NCBI RefSeq assembly: GCF_014204975.1
Contig: NZ_JACHMM010000001.1
Location: forward strand, 6,572,037 to 6,636,036
Origin: Jiangella mangrovi
GTDB taxonomy: Bacteria; Actinomycetota; Actinomycetes; Jiangellales; Jiangellaceae
Direction of reading: 5' to 3'
DNA: 64,000 bases
How positions within the stretch are numbered: the stretch's first letter is position 1; the number at the start of each line of letters is the position of its first letter. The notes under the pieces were generated by a model. The model was not told the DNA's origin, did not search any database, and worked only from the letters and a program-made list of their open reading frames with translations. The position numbers and the translations under genes were made by a program. Below, in pieces: positions 53,052 through 61,330 of this stretch.

Positions 53052-53057
53052 AGCCTA
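53052..53057 (-). promoter_or_regulatory. -10 box of the RDD gene (leaderless)
   Basis: On the minus strand TAGGCT lies 6 nt before GTG 53045. Confidence 0.45.
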
Positions 53058-53111
53058 GGCCCTGGTACCGGCGCGGCGGAGACCGGATCCGGGAAGGGTC
53101 TCACCTCGCAC

Positions 53112-53149
53112 GTAACACTGGTGAAACACTTGGGACACCATCGGGAAAT
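53112..53149 (+). promoter_or_regulatory. Tandem GlnR-type box upstream of glnA
   Basis: GTAAC-n6-GAAAC-n6-GACAC-n6-GAAAT, two adjoining copies of the GlnR consensus gTnAc-n6-GaAAc with exact 6-nt spacers at every step. The 3' end is 97 bp before glnA ATG. This is the arrangement seen in Streptomyces glnA promoters, so nitrogen-responsive control by GlnR is predicted. GlnR itself is not in this window. Confidence 0.8.
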
Positions 53150-53245
53150 CCCAGGAATCTAGCGTCCGGGCCACGAGGGTAATTCGGTCAACGCCGACCG
53201 TCGACGGATGCGGACTGCGCCGTACCGGCGCGAAGGAGAATGCGG

Positions 53246-54670
53246 ATGTTCACCAACGCGGACGAGCTGTTGAAGTTCGTCAAGGACGAGGGCGTCGAGT
53301 TCATCGATGTCCGCTTCTGCGACCTGCCGGGCGTGATGCAGCACTTCAACGTGCCCGCGACGGCGTTCGACGCCGATGCCATCGCCGAGGGCCTGATGTT
53401 CGACGGCTCCTCGATCCGTGGCTTCCAGGCGATCCACGAGTCCGACATGAAGCTCATGGCCGACCCCGCCACGGCGTTCGTCGACCCGTTCCGCAAGGCC
53501 AAGACCCTCGCGCTGAACTTCTCCATCGTCGACCCCTTCACCGGCGAGCCGTACAGCCGCGACCCGCGCAACATCGCGGCCAAGGCCGAGGCCTACCTCG
53601 CGAGCTCCGGCATCGCCGACACCGTCTACTTCGGCCCCGAGGCGGAGTTCTACGTCTTCGACGACGTCCGCTTCGAGACCAAGCAGAACGCGGGCTACTA
53701 CTACATCGACTCCATCGAGGGCGCCTGGAACACCGGCCGCACCGAAGAGGGCGGCAACCGCGGCTACAAGACGCGGTACAAGGGCGGCTACTTCCCCGTC
53801 CCGCCGGTCGACCACTACGCCGACCTGCGCGACGACATGGTCAAGGCGATGACCAACGTCGGCATCGAGATCGAGCGGGCCCACCACGAGGTCGGCACCG
53901 CCGGCCAGGCCGAGATCAACTACAAGTTCGACACCCTCAAGCACGCCGGCGACCGCCTGATGCTGTTCAAGTACATCGTCAAGAACGTCGCCTGGGAGGC
54001 CGGCAAGACCGCCACCTTCATGCCGAAGCCGCTGTTCGGCGACAACGGCTCGGGCATGCACTGCCACCAGTCGCTCTGGAAGAACGGCGACCCGCTGTTC
54101 TACGACGAGCTCGGCTACGGCGGCCTGTCCGACATGGCCCGCTGGTACATCGGCGGCCTCATCAAGCACGCCGACTCGCTGCTCGCCTGGACCAACCCGA
54201 CGGTGAACTCGTACCACCGCCTGGTGCCCGGCTTCGAGGCCCCGGTCAACCTGGTCTACTCGCAGCGCAACCGCTCCGCGGCCGTCCGCATCCCGGTCAC
54301 CGGCACCTCGCCGAAGGCCAAGCGCATCGAGTTCCGCGTGCCCGACCCGTCGAGCAACCCGTACCTCGCCTTCTCCGCCATGCTCATGGCCGGCGTCGAC
54401 GGCATCCGCAACAAGATCGAGCCGCCGGAGCCGGTCGACAAGGACCTGTACGAGCTGCCCCCCGAGGAGCACGCCAACATCGCGACGGTCCCGTCGTCCC
54501 TCGGCGAGGCCCTCGACGCCCTCGAGTCCGACCACGACTACCTGCTCGAGGGCGGCGTCTTCACCGACGACCTGGTCGAGACCTGGATCGACTGGAAGCG
54601 CACCAACGAGATCGACCCGATCCGCCTGCGCCCCCACCCGCACGAGTTCGAGCTCTACTTCGACATCTAG
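53246..54670 (+). CDS. glnA: Glutamine synthetase, type I
   Basis: 474 residues. Makes glutamine from glutamate, ammonia and ATP as a dodecamer. [20 protein letters not shown] is the latch region, [13 protein letters not shown] holds metal glutamates, [15 protein letters not shown] is the family signature, and Tyr402 in [11 protein letters not shown] is the adenylylation site used by GlnE, encoded about 1.4 kb downstream. ATG 53246 has AAGGAG 7 nt upstream; ATG 53240 is too close to the site. A tandem GlnR box lies upstream. Confidence 0.97.
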   Translation: MFTNADELLKFVKDEGVEFIDVRFCDLPGVMQHFNVPATAFDADAIAEGLMFDGSSIRGFQAIHESDMKLMADPATAFVDPFRKAKTLALNFSIVDPFTGEPYSRDPRNIAAKAEAYLASSGIADTVYFGPEAEFYVFDDVRFETKQNAGYYYIDSIEGAWNTGRTEEGGNRGYKTRYKGGYFPVPPVDHYADLRDDMVKAMTNVGIEIERAHHEVGTAGQAEINYKFDTLKHAGDRLMLFKYIVKNVAWEAGKTATFMPKPLFGDNGSGMHCHQSLWKNGDPLFYDELGYGGLSDMARWYIGGLIKHADSLLAWTNPTVNSYHRLVPGFEAPVNLVYSQRNRSAAVRIPVTGTSPKAKRIEFRVPDPSSNPYLAFSAMLMAGVDGIRNKIEPPEPVDKDLYELPPEEHANIATVPSSLGEALDALESDHDYLLEGGVFTDDLVETWIDWKRTNEIDPIRLRPHPHEFELYFDI

Positions 54671-54700
54671 ACTTCGGTCTGCAGGGCACACCCCTGACGG

Positions 54701-54740
54701 GAGCCGTCGGCCGCATGCCTCGAGGCGCGGCCGGCGGTTC
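54701..54740 (+). terminator. Terminator after glnA
   Basis: GAGCCGTCGGCCGC pairs with GCGGCCGGCGGTTC (two mismatches in 14), 30 bp past the glnA stop. Confidence 0.65.
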
Positions 54741-54802
54741 CTCATGTCCGGGTCTGGCAGCGCACCAGGCGCAGGCGCGCCCAAAGGTCCGGTCCGGTTC
54801 GC

Positions 54803-54904
54803 ATGGAGCTCATCGGCCGGGGTATCGCGGCGGGCACTCGCGTTCGCGCCCTCGGGTCGGCGACGCGACAGCTGTCCGTTCTCGACATCGGGGGTGCGCG
54901 ATGA
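54803..54904 (+). CDS. Possible 33-aa upstream ORF coupled to the next gene
   Basis: ATG at 54803 opens a 33-codon frame (MELIGRGIAAGTRVRALGSA...) whose TGA overlaps the ATG at 54901 as ATGA, the usual form of translational coupling. No clear ribosome site is seen and I do not recognise the peptide. It could be a leader peptide or chance. Confidence 0.25.
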   Translation: MELIGRGIAAGTRVRALGSATRQLSVLDIGGAR

Positions 54905-55200
54905 CGACACCACCAGAACCGACGACCTGTCCGATCCTGCATCTGGAGCTCGGCCCACTCGACCTGAATCTGCTGGGACTGCGGGTGCAGCTCAATCAGG
55001 TCGTCCTCGACATCACCGCGATCCCGGGCCCGGGCAACCTCCTCGGCAATCTGCTCTGTGCCGTTGCCGGGCTCCTCGACGGGGTCGACCTCGGCAGCAC
55101 GCTCGGCCGGCTGCTCCAGAACCTCATCGACGCATTGATCCGTCTGCTCGAAGGCCTCGGCGGCGGGGCGGCGGCGCCCGGTCAGGTGCAACCGTCATGA
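54901..55200 (+). CDS. Small protein with conserved LGPLDLNLLGL repeat-like motif
   Basis: 99 residues with few charges. CPILHLELGPLDLNLLGLRV, then LNQVVLDITAIPGPGNLLGN and LLCAVAGLLDG. This motif string recurs in short hypothetical proteins of bacteria (from memory), often with a signal peptide, which is absent here. The C-terminal half is a run of Leu-rich amphipathic helix (LGRLLQNLIDALIRLLEGLG). GGGGG lies about 6 nt before the ATG. It overlaps the next gene by ATGA. Function unknown. Confidence 0.72.
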   Translation: MTTPPEPTTCPILHLELGPLDLNLLGLRVQLNQVVLDITAIPGPGNLLGNLLCAVAGLLDGVDLGSTLGRLLQNLIDALIRLLEGLGGGAAAPGQVQPS

Positions 55201-55490
55201 TCACGCCTCCCGACGACGACGAGCGGGCCGAGAGGGGCGACGAGTCGCTCGAGGCGGCCACCCACGATCTCGAGCGGCTCCGAGAGCACCTTCAGGCGGC
55301 AGCGCGTGGCGACACGAGCGGCCAGGAGCTGACCGACGCGGTCGGGAGCTACTGGCAGGAACACGAGCCCGCCCTGCGCCTGGCCGCAGCGTCGCTGACC
55401 GAGGAAGCACGGCTGCGCGCTCTGGCCGAGCTCTACAGGTGGCGGGAACGACTCGCCACTCAGTTGCCGAAGAAGCCGGACGAGAGCTGA
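55197..55490 (+). CDS. Small charged helical protein coupled to the LGPLDLNLL protein
   Basis: 97 residues, Glu/Arg/Ala-rich and predicted helical throughout (SLEAATHDLERLREHLQAAA, then SLTEEARLRALAELYRWRER). No membrane segment or cysteine. Start overlaps the upstream stop (ATGA). The acidic-basic composition contrasts with its nonpolar partner, so a stabilising or binding role toward that partner is a reasonable guess. I do not recognise a family. Confidence 0.65.
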   Translation: MITPPDDDERAERGDESLEAATHDLERLREHLQAAARGDTSGQELTDAVGSYWQEHEPALRLAAASLTEEARLRALAELYRWRERLATQLPKKPDES

Positions 55491-55504
55491 CCGGCCGCCG
55501 CGGC

Positions 55505-55996
55505 TCAGCGCCGAGCGGCGCGCTCGTGGATGGCGCGCATGCGCTCGTCGAACGGCGACACCGGACCCGCCACCTCGAGTCCAGGCACGACGGCGGTGAT
55601 AGGCAAGGCGCTCACGGGTGACGGCGGCAGACCCCACTCCGCGCGCCAGGCAGCCAGCTGCGCGCTCGACGCCGCGAAGACGATGCGGCCGAGCCCGACC
55701 CAGCCGTGCGCCGCGGCGCACATCGGGCAGTGCTCGCCGGACGTGTAGACGGTGGCAGCAGCCCGCTCGGCGGGCGAGAGCTGCGCGACCGCCCACTGGG
55801 CCAGCGCCAGCTCCGGGTGCGCCGTCGGGTCCGCCCGCGAGGTCTCGTGGTTGTGGTCCTCACCGAGGACGGTGCCGTTCGCACCCACCAGCACCGACCC
55901 GAACGGGTCGTCGCCGGCGGCGAGCGCCGCTTCGGCCAGTTCGATGCAGCGCTCCAGGTGAATGGCGTCACCAGAGCGATCGTCGGCGTGCGTCAT
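55505..55996 (-). CDS. Nucleoside/nucleobase deaminase (CDA/TadA-like)
   Basis: 163 residues, cytidine-deaminase-like fold. Zinc ligands are in TAHPELALAQW, where HPE is the HxE motif, and in GEHCPMCAAA, which is the CxxC motif. DPFGSVLVGANGTVLGEDHN is the N-terminal strand pair. It resembles guanine deaminase/TadA-like enzymes; the substrate is not settled. The ATG at 55996 is the family start. A TGATCATCC hairpin lies directly upstream. Confidence 0.85.
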   Translation of the reverse strand: MTHADDRSGDAIHLERCIELAEAALAAGDDPFGSVLVGANGTVLGEDHNHETSRADPTAHPELALAQWAVAQLSPAERAAATVYTSGEHCPMCAAAHGWVGLGRIVFAASSAQLAAWRAEWGLPPSPVSALPITAVVPGLEVAGPVSPFDERMRAIHERAARR

Positions 55997-56024
55997 CTCG
56001 GGAAGGTCCTTTCCACTCTCGCTT

Positions 56025-56072
56025 GACCATCCAGGATCGACCACGTCCTGGTGTGGTCGATCCTGGATGATC
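56025..56072. repeat. TGATCATCC hairpin element (copy 3)
   Basis: GACCATCCAGGATCGACCAC (56025-56044) pairs with GTGGTCGATCCTGGATGATC (56053-56072) with one mismatch in 20. It lies 15 bp past the glnE stop and upstream of the deaminase gene, both on the minus strand. Shares the GATGATCA/TGATCATCC core with copies at 4353 and 29790. Confidence 0.68.
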
Positions 56073-56086
56073 ACGGGAGTCAGCCG

Positions 56087-59000
56087 TCAGCGGGCGTCGT
56101 CGTAGAAGAGGCGCTCGACGACGGAGCGGGCCTTGCGGGCGCAGCGGTGGTAGTCGTCGACGAAGATGGTCGACTCGCCGGCGCCGTAACCCAAGACTCG
56201 CGACACCGCGGCCAGCGTCTTCGGGTCCTTCGGGAGCATGTCCGACGGGCGGCCGGTCACCAGGACCGTCGCGTTGCGGATGCGGGCCGCCTGCCGCCAG
56301 GCGTCCACCAGGACCAGCCGGTCGTCCTCCGCCAGCAATCCCGCAGCCACCGCAGCAGACAGCGCCCCCGGCGTCGACGTCGTCCGCAGCGCCGCAACCC
56401 CGGACGCGTGCCGCAGCTGCAGTAGCTGCGCCGTCCACTCGACGTCGGCCAGGCCGCCCGGTCCCAGTTTCAGGTGCATCGACGGGTCGGCGCCGCGGGG
56501 CAGGCGTTCGGACTCGACGCGGGCCTTCATGCGCCGCACGTCGCGGATCTGCGTCTCCGACAGCCCGGCCGTCGGCCAGCGCAAGGGGTCGATGAGAGCC
56601 GAGAACCGCCGCAGCAGCTCGGGGTCGCCGCAACAGGGGGCCGCCCGCAGCAGCGCCTGCCGCTCCCACACCTCGCCCCACCGGTCGTAGTACGCCGCGT
56701 ACGAGGCGAGCGTCCGCACCAGCGGCCCCTGCTTGCCTTCGGGCCGCAGCGCCGCGTCGACGGTCAGGGACGGCTCGGGCGAGGGCAGCGAGAGCAGCCG
56801 GGTCATCTCATTGGCGACGGCGAGCGCTGCGGCTCCCGCCTCGGTCTCGTCCTCGTCGGGGTAGGGGGTGTGCACGAAGAGCACGTCGGCGTCGGAGGCG
56901 TAGCCCATCTCGCGTCCGCCGAGCCGGCCCATGGCGACGACGGCGAGCCGGGTGGGGATGGGGCCGCCACGGGACGCCTCGACGGCGCGGGTGGCGGCGG
57001 CGAGGGCGCCGGCCAGGGTGGTCTCGGCGATGACGGTGAGCGCCTCGCCGACGGCCTCGACGGGAGCGTCCGCGGCCAGATCGGCGACGGTGACGCGGAA
57101 CAGCTCGCGCCGGCGCATGGCCCGCACGACCCCGATGGCGTCGACGGGGTCGTCGTGGCGTTGGACGCCGGTCAGGACCTCCTTCTCGAGGGGTCCGCGT
57201 TCGCGCAGCCGAAGCGCGTCGTCGTCACCGAGCATGGCGACGGACTCGGGCGCGCGCAGCAGCAGTTCGGTCGCATACCGGCCGGACGCGAGCACCCGGG
57301 CCATCCGCTCGGCCGCGGCGCCGTCGTCGCGGAGCAGCCGGAGGTACCAGGGTGTCGTGCCGAGCGCCTCGCTGACCTTGCGGAATCCGGCCAGCCCGGT
57401 GTCCGGTTCGGGCGCGTCGGCGAACCAGCCGAGCAGCACGGGCAGCAGCGTCCGCTGGATGGACGCCCGCCGCGACACGCCCGTCGTCAGGGCCTCGAGG
57501 TGCCGCAGTGCGCCGGCCGGGTCGGCGTAGCCGAGCGCCTGCAGCCGCGCCAGCGCCGCCTCGGGGCTCAGGCGGACGCCGTCGCCGGGCAATCGCGCGA
57601 CGGCGGACAGCAGCGGCCGGTAGAACAGCTTCTCGTGCAGCCGCCGCACCTCGCGCGCTTGCTGGTGCCAGACCTCGTTCAGCTCCGCGGGCTGCCGGAG
57701 CGACAGCGACCGCGCCAGGATGCGCAGCTGCTCGTCGGAGTCGGGCACGACGTGGGTACGGCGCAGGCCACGCAGCTGGATGCGGTGCTCGAACGTGCGC
57801 AGGAACCGGTACGCGGCGTCGAGCACCGCCCCGTCCTCGCGCCCGACGTAACCGCCCGCCGTCAGCGCCGCGAGCGCGCCGAGCGTGTTCCCGTCGTGCA
57901 GCGAAGCGTCGGCCCGGCCGTGCACGAGCTGCAGCAGCTGGACCGCGAACTCGACGTCGCGCAGCCCGCCGGGGCCCAGCTTGAGCTGCCGGTCCGCCTC
58001 GGCCGGGCGGATGTGGTCCTCGACCCGCCGGCGCATGGCGTGGACGTCGTCGACGAACTTGTCGCGGCCGGCCGCCGTCCAGACCATGGGCCCGACGGCG
58101 TCGAGGTACTCCTGGCCCAGCTCGCGGTCGCCGGCGACGGGGCGCGCCTTGAGCAGCGCCTGGAACTCCCAGGTCTTCGCCCAATCGCGGTAGTAGGCGA
58201 CGTGGCTGGCGACGGTGCGCACCAGCGGCCCCTGCTTGCCCTCGGGCCGCAGCGCCGCGTCGACCGGCCAGATGGTGCCCTCGCCGGTGTAGACCGAGCA
58301 GGCGCGCATGAGCGCGGTGGCCAGCGTCGTCGCGGTGACCAGCCAGCCGGTGGCGTCGTCGGGCGCGTCGGCCGGCGGCTCGCCCACGAACACGACGTCG
58401 ACGTCGGAGGCGTAGTTCAGCTCGCGCCCGCCGGCCTTGCCCATGGCAATGACGGCGAGCCGGCAGCCGGGCGCGTCGGCGGGCAGCGCGGCCCGGGCGA
58501 CGGCGAGGGCGGCCTCGAGCGTGGCACCGGCGAGGTCGGCCAGCTCCGCGGCGACGGCGGCGACGTCGAGCCGGTCGGCGAGGTCGAGCGCCGCCAGCGA
58601 CGTCACGTGCCGCCGGTAGGCCGCGCGCAGCGCATCGAGCAGTGCCGGCTGTTCTCCATCGGCGACGGGGTCCGCTGCGGCTGGGTCGGCGCCGACGGCC
58701 TCGAGCATGCGGGCGCGGACGGCGTCAGCGCCCGGCCGCTGCTCGGGGTCGAGGTCGCCGAGGTCGCGCCAGTGCTCCGGGTGCCGGCACAGGTGGTCGG
58801 CGAGCGCCGAGCTGAACCCGAGCACGGCCAGTAGCCGGCGTCGGTGCGGCGTGTCGTCCCTGAGGACCTCGTGCAACGCCGTCAGCTGAGCGCCGTCGTC
58901 CAGCGACTCGACCGACTCGATCAGCCGGCCGAGGCCGCGCAGCCCGAGGTCGGGGTCGGCGACGACGGCGAGCGCGGCGACGAGGTCGGTCTCGGTGGCG

Positions 59001-59107
59001 AGGCCGCTGAGCTGCGGGCCGTCGAGCTCGCGCTGGGCGGCGGCGGTGTCGGCGAAACCGGCCTTGGCCAACGAGGCGACACGGCCCTCGGTCCGGTGCA
59101 CAGCCAT
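56087..59107 (-). CDS. glnE: Bifunctional glutamine synthetase adenylyltransferase/deadenylylase
   Basis: 1006 residues. Two nucleotidyltransferase halves. The deadenylylase N-half has GKAGGRELNYASDVDVVFVG, and the adenylylase C-half has GRLGGREMGYASDADVLFVH; each has its GLRDVEFAVQLLQLVHG or GLADVEWTAQLLQLRHA partner motif and a PII-response linker between them. It modifies Tyr402 of GlnA. ATG 59107 is 6 nt after TAGGTT on the minus strand, so a leaderless mRNA is likely. Placement between glnA and glnA2 is conserved in actinobacteria. Confidence 0.96.
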   Translation of the reverse strand: MAVHRTEGRVASLAKAGFADTAAAQRELDGPQLSGLATETDLVAALAVVADPDLGLRGLGRLIESVESLDDGAQLTALHEVLRDDTPHRRRLLAVLGFSSALADHLCRHPEHWRDLGDLDPEQRPGADAVRARMLEAVGADPAAADPVADGEQPALLDALRAAYRRHVTSLAALDLADRLDVAAVAAELADLAGATLEAALAVARAALPADAPGCRLAVIAMGKAGGRELNYASDVDVVFVGEPPADAPDDATGWLVTATTLATALMRACSVYTGEGTIWPVDAALRPEGKQGPLVRTVASHVAYYRDWAKTWEFQALLKARPVAGDRELGQEYLDAVGPMVWTAAGRDKFVDDVHAMRRRVEDHIRPAEADRQLKLGPGGLRDVEFAVQLLQLVHGRADASLHDGNTLGALAALTAGGYVGREDGAVLDAAYRFLRTFEHRIQLRGLRRTHVVPDSDEQLRILARSLSLRQPAELNEVWHQQAREVRRLHEKLFYRPLLSAVARLPGDGVRLSPEAALARLQALGYADPAGALRHLEALTTGVSRRASIQRTLLPVLLGWFADAPEPDTGLAGFRKVSEALGTTPWYLRLLRDDGAAAERMARVLASGRYATELLLRAPESVAMLGDDDALRLRERGPLEKEVLTGVQRHDDPVDAIGVVRAMRRRELFRVTVADLAADAPVEAVGEALTVIAETTLAGALAAATRAVEASRGGPIPTRLAVVAMGRLGGREMGYASDADVLFVHTPYPDEDETEAGAAALAVANEMTRLLSLPSPEPSLTVDAALRPEGKQGPLVRTLASYAAYYDRWGEVWERQALLRAAPCCGDPELLRRFSALIDPLRWPTAGLSETQIRDVRRMKARVESERLPRGADPSMHLKLGPGGLADVEWTAQLLQLRHASGVAALRTTSTPGALSAAVAAGLLAEDDRLVLVDAWRQAARIRNATVLVTGRPSDMLPKDPKTLAAVSRVLGYGAGESTIFVDDYHRCARKARSVVERLFYDDAR

Positions 59108-59113
59108 GCGACC

Positions 59114-59119
59114 AACCTA
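59114..59119 (-). promoter_or_regulatory. -10 box of glnE (leaderless)
   Basis: On the minus strand TAGGTT lies 6 nt before ATG 59107. Confidence 0.45.
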
Positions 59120-59203
59120 CCCGCCGGCCCCGCCGCCCGAACCGCCCCCGGCCACCACCAGACGGCCGCCGCATCGCCGCAGTTCAGCCCCATGTGCGGG
59201 GCG

Positions 59204-59462
59204 CTTGCAATGAGCACCCATACGCACCACCCCCGGCCCGCAGCCGGTCCCGCCGGCAGCCGGCCCAGCGGCCGACGCATCGGCCCGCACCGCGGGTGTC
59301 CATGCCTTGGCACGCCTGCGGGTTCCACAAAACGTGGCAAATCGGGCGCTCCAGGTCACTCCCAGCGTGCCAAGGAGGACGCTCAGGCGTGCCAAGGCCC
59401 CTCAGCGGCCCGGCGGCGCCGGCTGCGGGCCGGGAGTGGTGCGTATAGGTGCTCATTGCAAG
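59204..59462. mobile_element. 259-bp MITE-like element with about 45-bp terminal inverted repeats
   Basis: The left end CTTGCAATGAGCACCCATAC and the right end GTATAGGTGCTCATTGCAAG are complementary, and pairing continues over about 45 bp per arm with three mismatches. The inside holds a second inverted pair (CTTGGCACGCCTG / CAGGCGTGCCAAG) and a repeated GCGTGCCAAGG. GCG flanks both ends as a possible 3-bp target duplication. Frames across it encode no recognisable protein. It fills the 411-bp gap between glnE and the fluC cassette, with no gene seen in the rest. Confidence 0.65.
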
Positions 59463-59518
59463 GCGAGGACGAGGGCACGGGGCGGAGGGACGGCGGTCAG
59501 GGTCGAGGCGGACAGGGG

Positions 59519-59872
59519 TCAGGGGGCCAGCGTCCAGCCCAGCGCGGCGGCGCCCAGACCGGCCGCCATGCTCACCAGGACGTTGGCCGCGCCGCGCGAC
59601 CAGGCGCCGTCCTCGATCAGCCGCAGCGTCTCGTAGCTGAACGTGCTGTAGGTGGTCAGCGCACCGCAGAACCCGGTCGCGACCAGCGCCGCGACCGCAG
59701 ACGACACGGAGGGCGATCCGAGGACCAGCCCCAGCACGAACGAGCCCACGACGTTCACGACCAGGGTGCCCCACGGGAACGCGCCGTCCAGCCGCGACTG
59801 CACCCAGCGGTCCACCAGGTAGCGCAGCGGCGCCCCGACGGCGGCCCCCGCGGCCACCAGGAGGACCGTCAC
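59519..59872 (-). CDS. Fluoride channel subunit FluC/CrcB (copy 1)
   Basis: 117 residues with four hydrophobic helices. [11 protein letters not shown] opens, [15 protein letters not shown] carries the conserved Asn, and [15 protein letters not shown] has the phenylalanine-box TTYSTF. It forms dual-topology dimers that export fluoride. GTG start overlaps the DUF190 stop. A second fluC lies two genes away in the same operon, as in species with paired heterodimeric CrcB subunits. Confidence 0.9.
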   Translation of the reverse strand: MTVLLVAAGAAVGAPLRYLVDRWVQSRLDGAFPWGTLVVNVVGSFVLGLVLGSPSVSSAVAALVATGFCGALTTYSTFSYETLRLIEDGAWSRGAANVLVSMAAGLGAAALGWTLAP

Positions 59873-60231
59873 GAAGCCCCGCCCTCGCGACCCTCGCGGC
59901 CGCGCCCGACGTAGCGGAGCACCTCGACGTCGGCGAGCGTGATGAGCCCCTCGTGCACCAGCGGAGCGATCTCGGCGGCGAACGGCTCCACCTTCTCGGC
60001 CACGTCCACGATGACCACGGCGACCGGCAGGTCCTCGGACAGGCTGAGGATGCGCGTGGTGTGGATGTGGTTCGACGCGCCGAACCCCTCGATGCCGCGG
60101 AACACGCTGGCGCCGGCCAGCCCCGCGGCGTGCGCCTGGTGCACGATCTCGGTGTACAGCGGTTTCCCGTGCCACGTGTCGTTCTCGCCGACGACGACGG
60201 TCAGCCGCCGCGCGGGTCCCTGCAGGGTCAT
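59869..60231 (-). CDS. DUF190 (PII-like) protein between two fluC genes
   Basis: 120 residues. [20 protein letters not shown] opens the DUF190 domain, and [20 protein letters not shown] follows, with [21 protein letters not shown]190 proteins have a PII-like fold and are often encoded with CrcB. AAGGAGG lies 5 nt before the ATG. Overlaps both flanking fluC genes by 4 bp, so the three are co-translated. Likely regulatory toward the channel. Confidence 0.88.
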   Translation of the reverse strand: MTLQGPARRLTVVVGENDTWHGKPLYTEIVHQAHAAGLAGASVFRGIEGFGASNHIHTTRILSLSEDLPVAVVIVDVAEKVEPFAAEIAPLVHEGLITLADVEVLRYVGRGREGREGGAS

Positions 60232-60638
60232 GGGTGCCTCCTTCGTCGCCAGGCCCGGGTGGCCGCCGTGCCCAGCCAGACCGCCACCAGCGCCACCACC
60301 GGCGTGAGCAGGACATACGTGAGCGCCGCCGCCTCGCGCCCGTCGACCAGGAGCCGCTGCACGTCGACGGCGTAGGTGGAGAACGTCGTGTAGCCGCCCA
60401 GCACGCCGATGCCGAGGAACGGGCGCAGCAGCCGGTGCGGCGCGGTGAGGTCGAGCAGGACCGCCATCAACACCCCGATGAGCAGGCAGCCCGAGGCGTT
60501 GACCAGCAGCGTCGTCACCGGCCACGCGGGCGGCGACGACGGCCACAGCACGCCGGCGCCGTGGCGGGCCAGCGACCCCAGCACTCCCCCGGCCGCGATG
60601 GCCGCCAGCACCGAGGCCTGACCGCGCGCCGTTCCCAT
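60228..60638 (-). CDS. Fluoride channel subunit FluC/CrcB (copy 2)
   Basis: 136 residues with four hydrophobic helices. [20 protein letters not shown] opens, [18 protein letters not shown] has the conserved Asn, and [17 protein letters not shown] holds the TTFSTY core. With copy 1 it may form a heterodimer. ATG 60638 lies 4 bp after the amidotransferase stop, so the cassette continues the glnA2 operon. Confidence 0.9.
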   Translation of the reverse strand: MGTARGQASVLAAIAAGGVLGSLARHGAGVLWPSSPPAWPVTTLLVNASGCLLIGVLMAVLLDLTAPHRLLRPFLGIGVLGGYTTFSTYAVDVQRLLVDGREAAALTYVLLTPVVALVAVWLGTAATRAWRRRRHP

Positions 60639-60642
60639 CGGG

Positions 60643-61326
60643 CTACCCGGCGACGATCGCCGCGAACCGGGTCGCCAGTTGCTGCCCCGCCGCCGCGACC
60701 TCGGCATCTCGCGCCACCAGCTCGCCCACCACCGCGGTCGAGTCGACGTCCGGGTGCTCGGCCGCCCAGCCGGCGAACGTCGGCTCGGACACCTCGGGGT
60801 GGAACTGCACCCCCCAGGCCGCGGCGCCGACCCGGAACGCCTGGTGCGGGTACATCGCCGACGACCCCAGCCACACCGCGCCCGGCGGTAGCTCGGCGAC
60901 GGCGTCGGCGTGCATGCTCGGCCCGGGGAACGGGTCCGGCAGGCCGCCGACCAGCGGATCGTCGCCTGCCGCAGGCAGCCAGCGCACGTCGACGACGCCC
61001 GACTCGCGCCCCGGCGCCGCACCGACGTCGACCCGTCCACCACACGCCACCGCCAGCAGCTGCGCCCCCAGGCAGATCCCGAGCGTCGGCGTCGCGTCCT
61101 CGGCGGCGACGCGCAGCAGCGAGCGCACCGCCGGCAGCCAGGGCGCGACGTCGTCGTCGTAGGCGGACATCTGCCCGCCCAGCACGATCAGGCCCGAGTC
61201 CGGCCGCGACGGAACCGTGTCGCCGTCGTACGGCCGGATGATCCGGAGCTCGGCGCCCGTGGCCGTCAGCCAGCCGCCGAGACGGTCCAGCGGGCAACCC
61301 GCCTCGTGCTCGATGACCTGGATCAA
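60643..61326 (-). CDS. Class I glutamine amidotransferase-like protein
   Basis: 227 residues. The triad is visible: Cys85 in LGICLGAQLLAVACGG, and His and Glu in AAWGVQFHPEVSEP. No synthase domain is fused. TTG start 4 bp after the glnA2 stop. Free GATase-1 proteins include gamma-glutamyl hydrolases as well as GMP-synthase-like subunits. Being coupled to glnA2, it could act on a gamma-glutamyl product of that enzyme, but this is inference. Confidence 0.86.
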   Translation of the reverse strand: MIQVIEHEAGCPLDRLGGWLTATGAELRIIRPYDGDTVPSRPDSGLIVLGGQMSAYDDDVAPWLPAVRSLLRVAAEDATPTLGICLGAQLLAVACGGRVDVGAAPGRESGVVDVRWLPAAGDDPLVGGLPDPFPGPSMHADAVAELPPGAVWLGSSAMYPHQAFRVGAAAWGVQFHPEVSEPTFAGWAAEHPDVDSTAVVGELVARDAEVAAAGQQLATRFAAIVAG

Positions 61327-61330
61327 CGGG

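Noticed and set aside
59184-59774. Open frames across the 259-bp element
   Set aside because: They run through the terminal inverted repeats on both strands with low-complexity translations, and extend into fluC in the wrong frame.
59519-60638. Fluoride riboswitch for the fluC cassette
   Set aside because: The first fluC starts 4 bp after the amidotransferase gene, leaving no leader space, and no aptamer core was seen.
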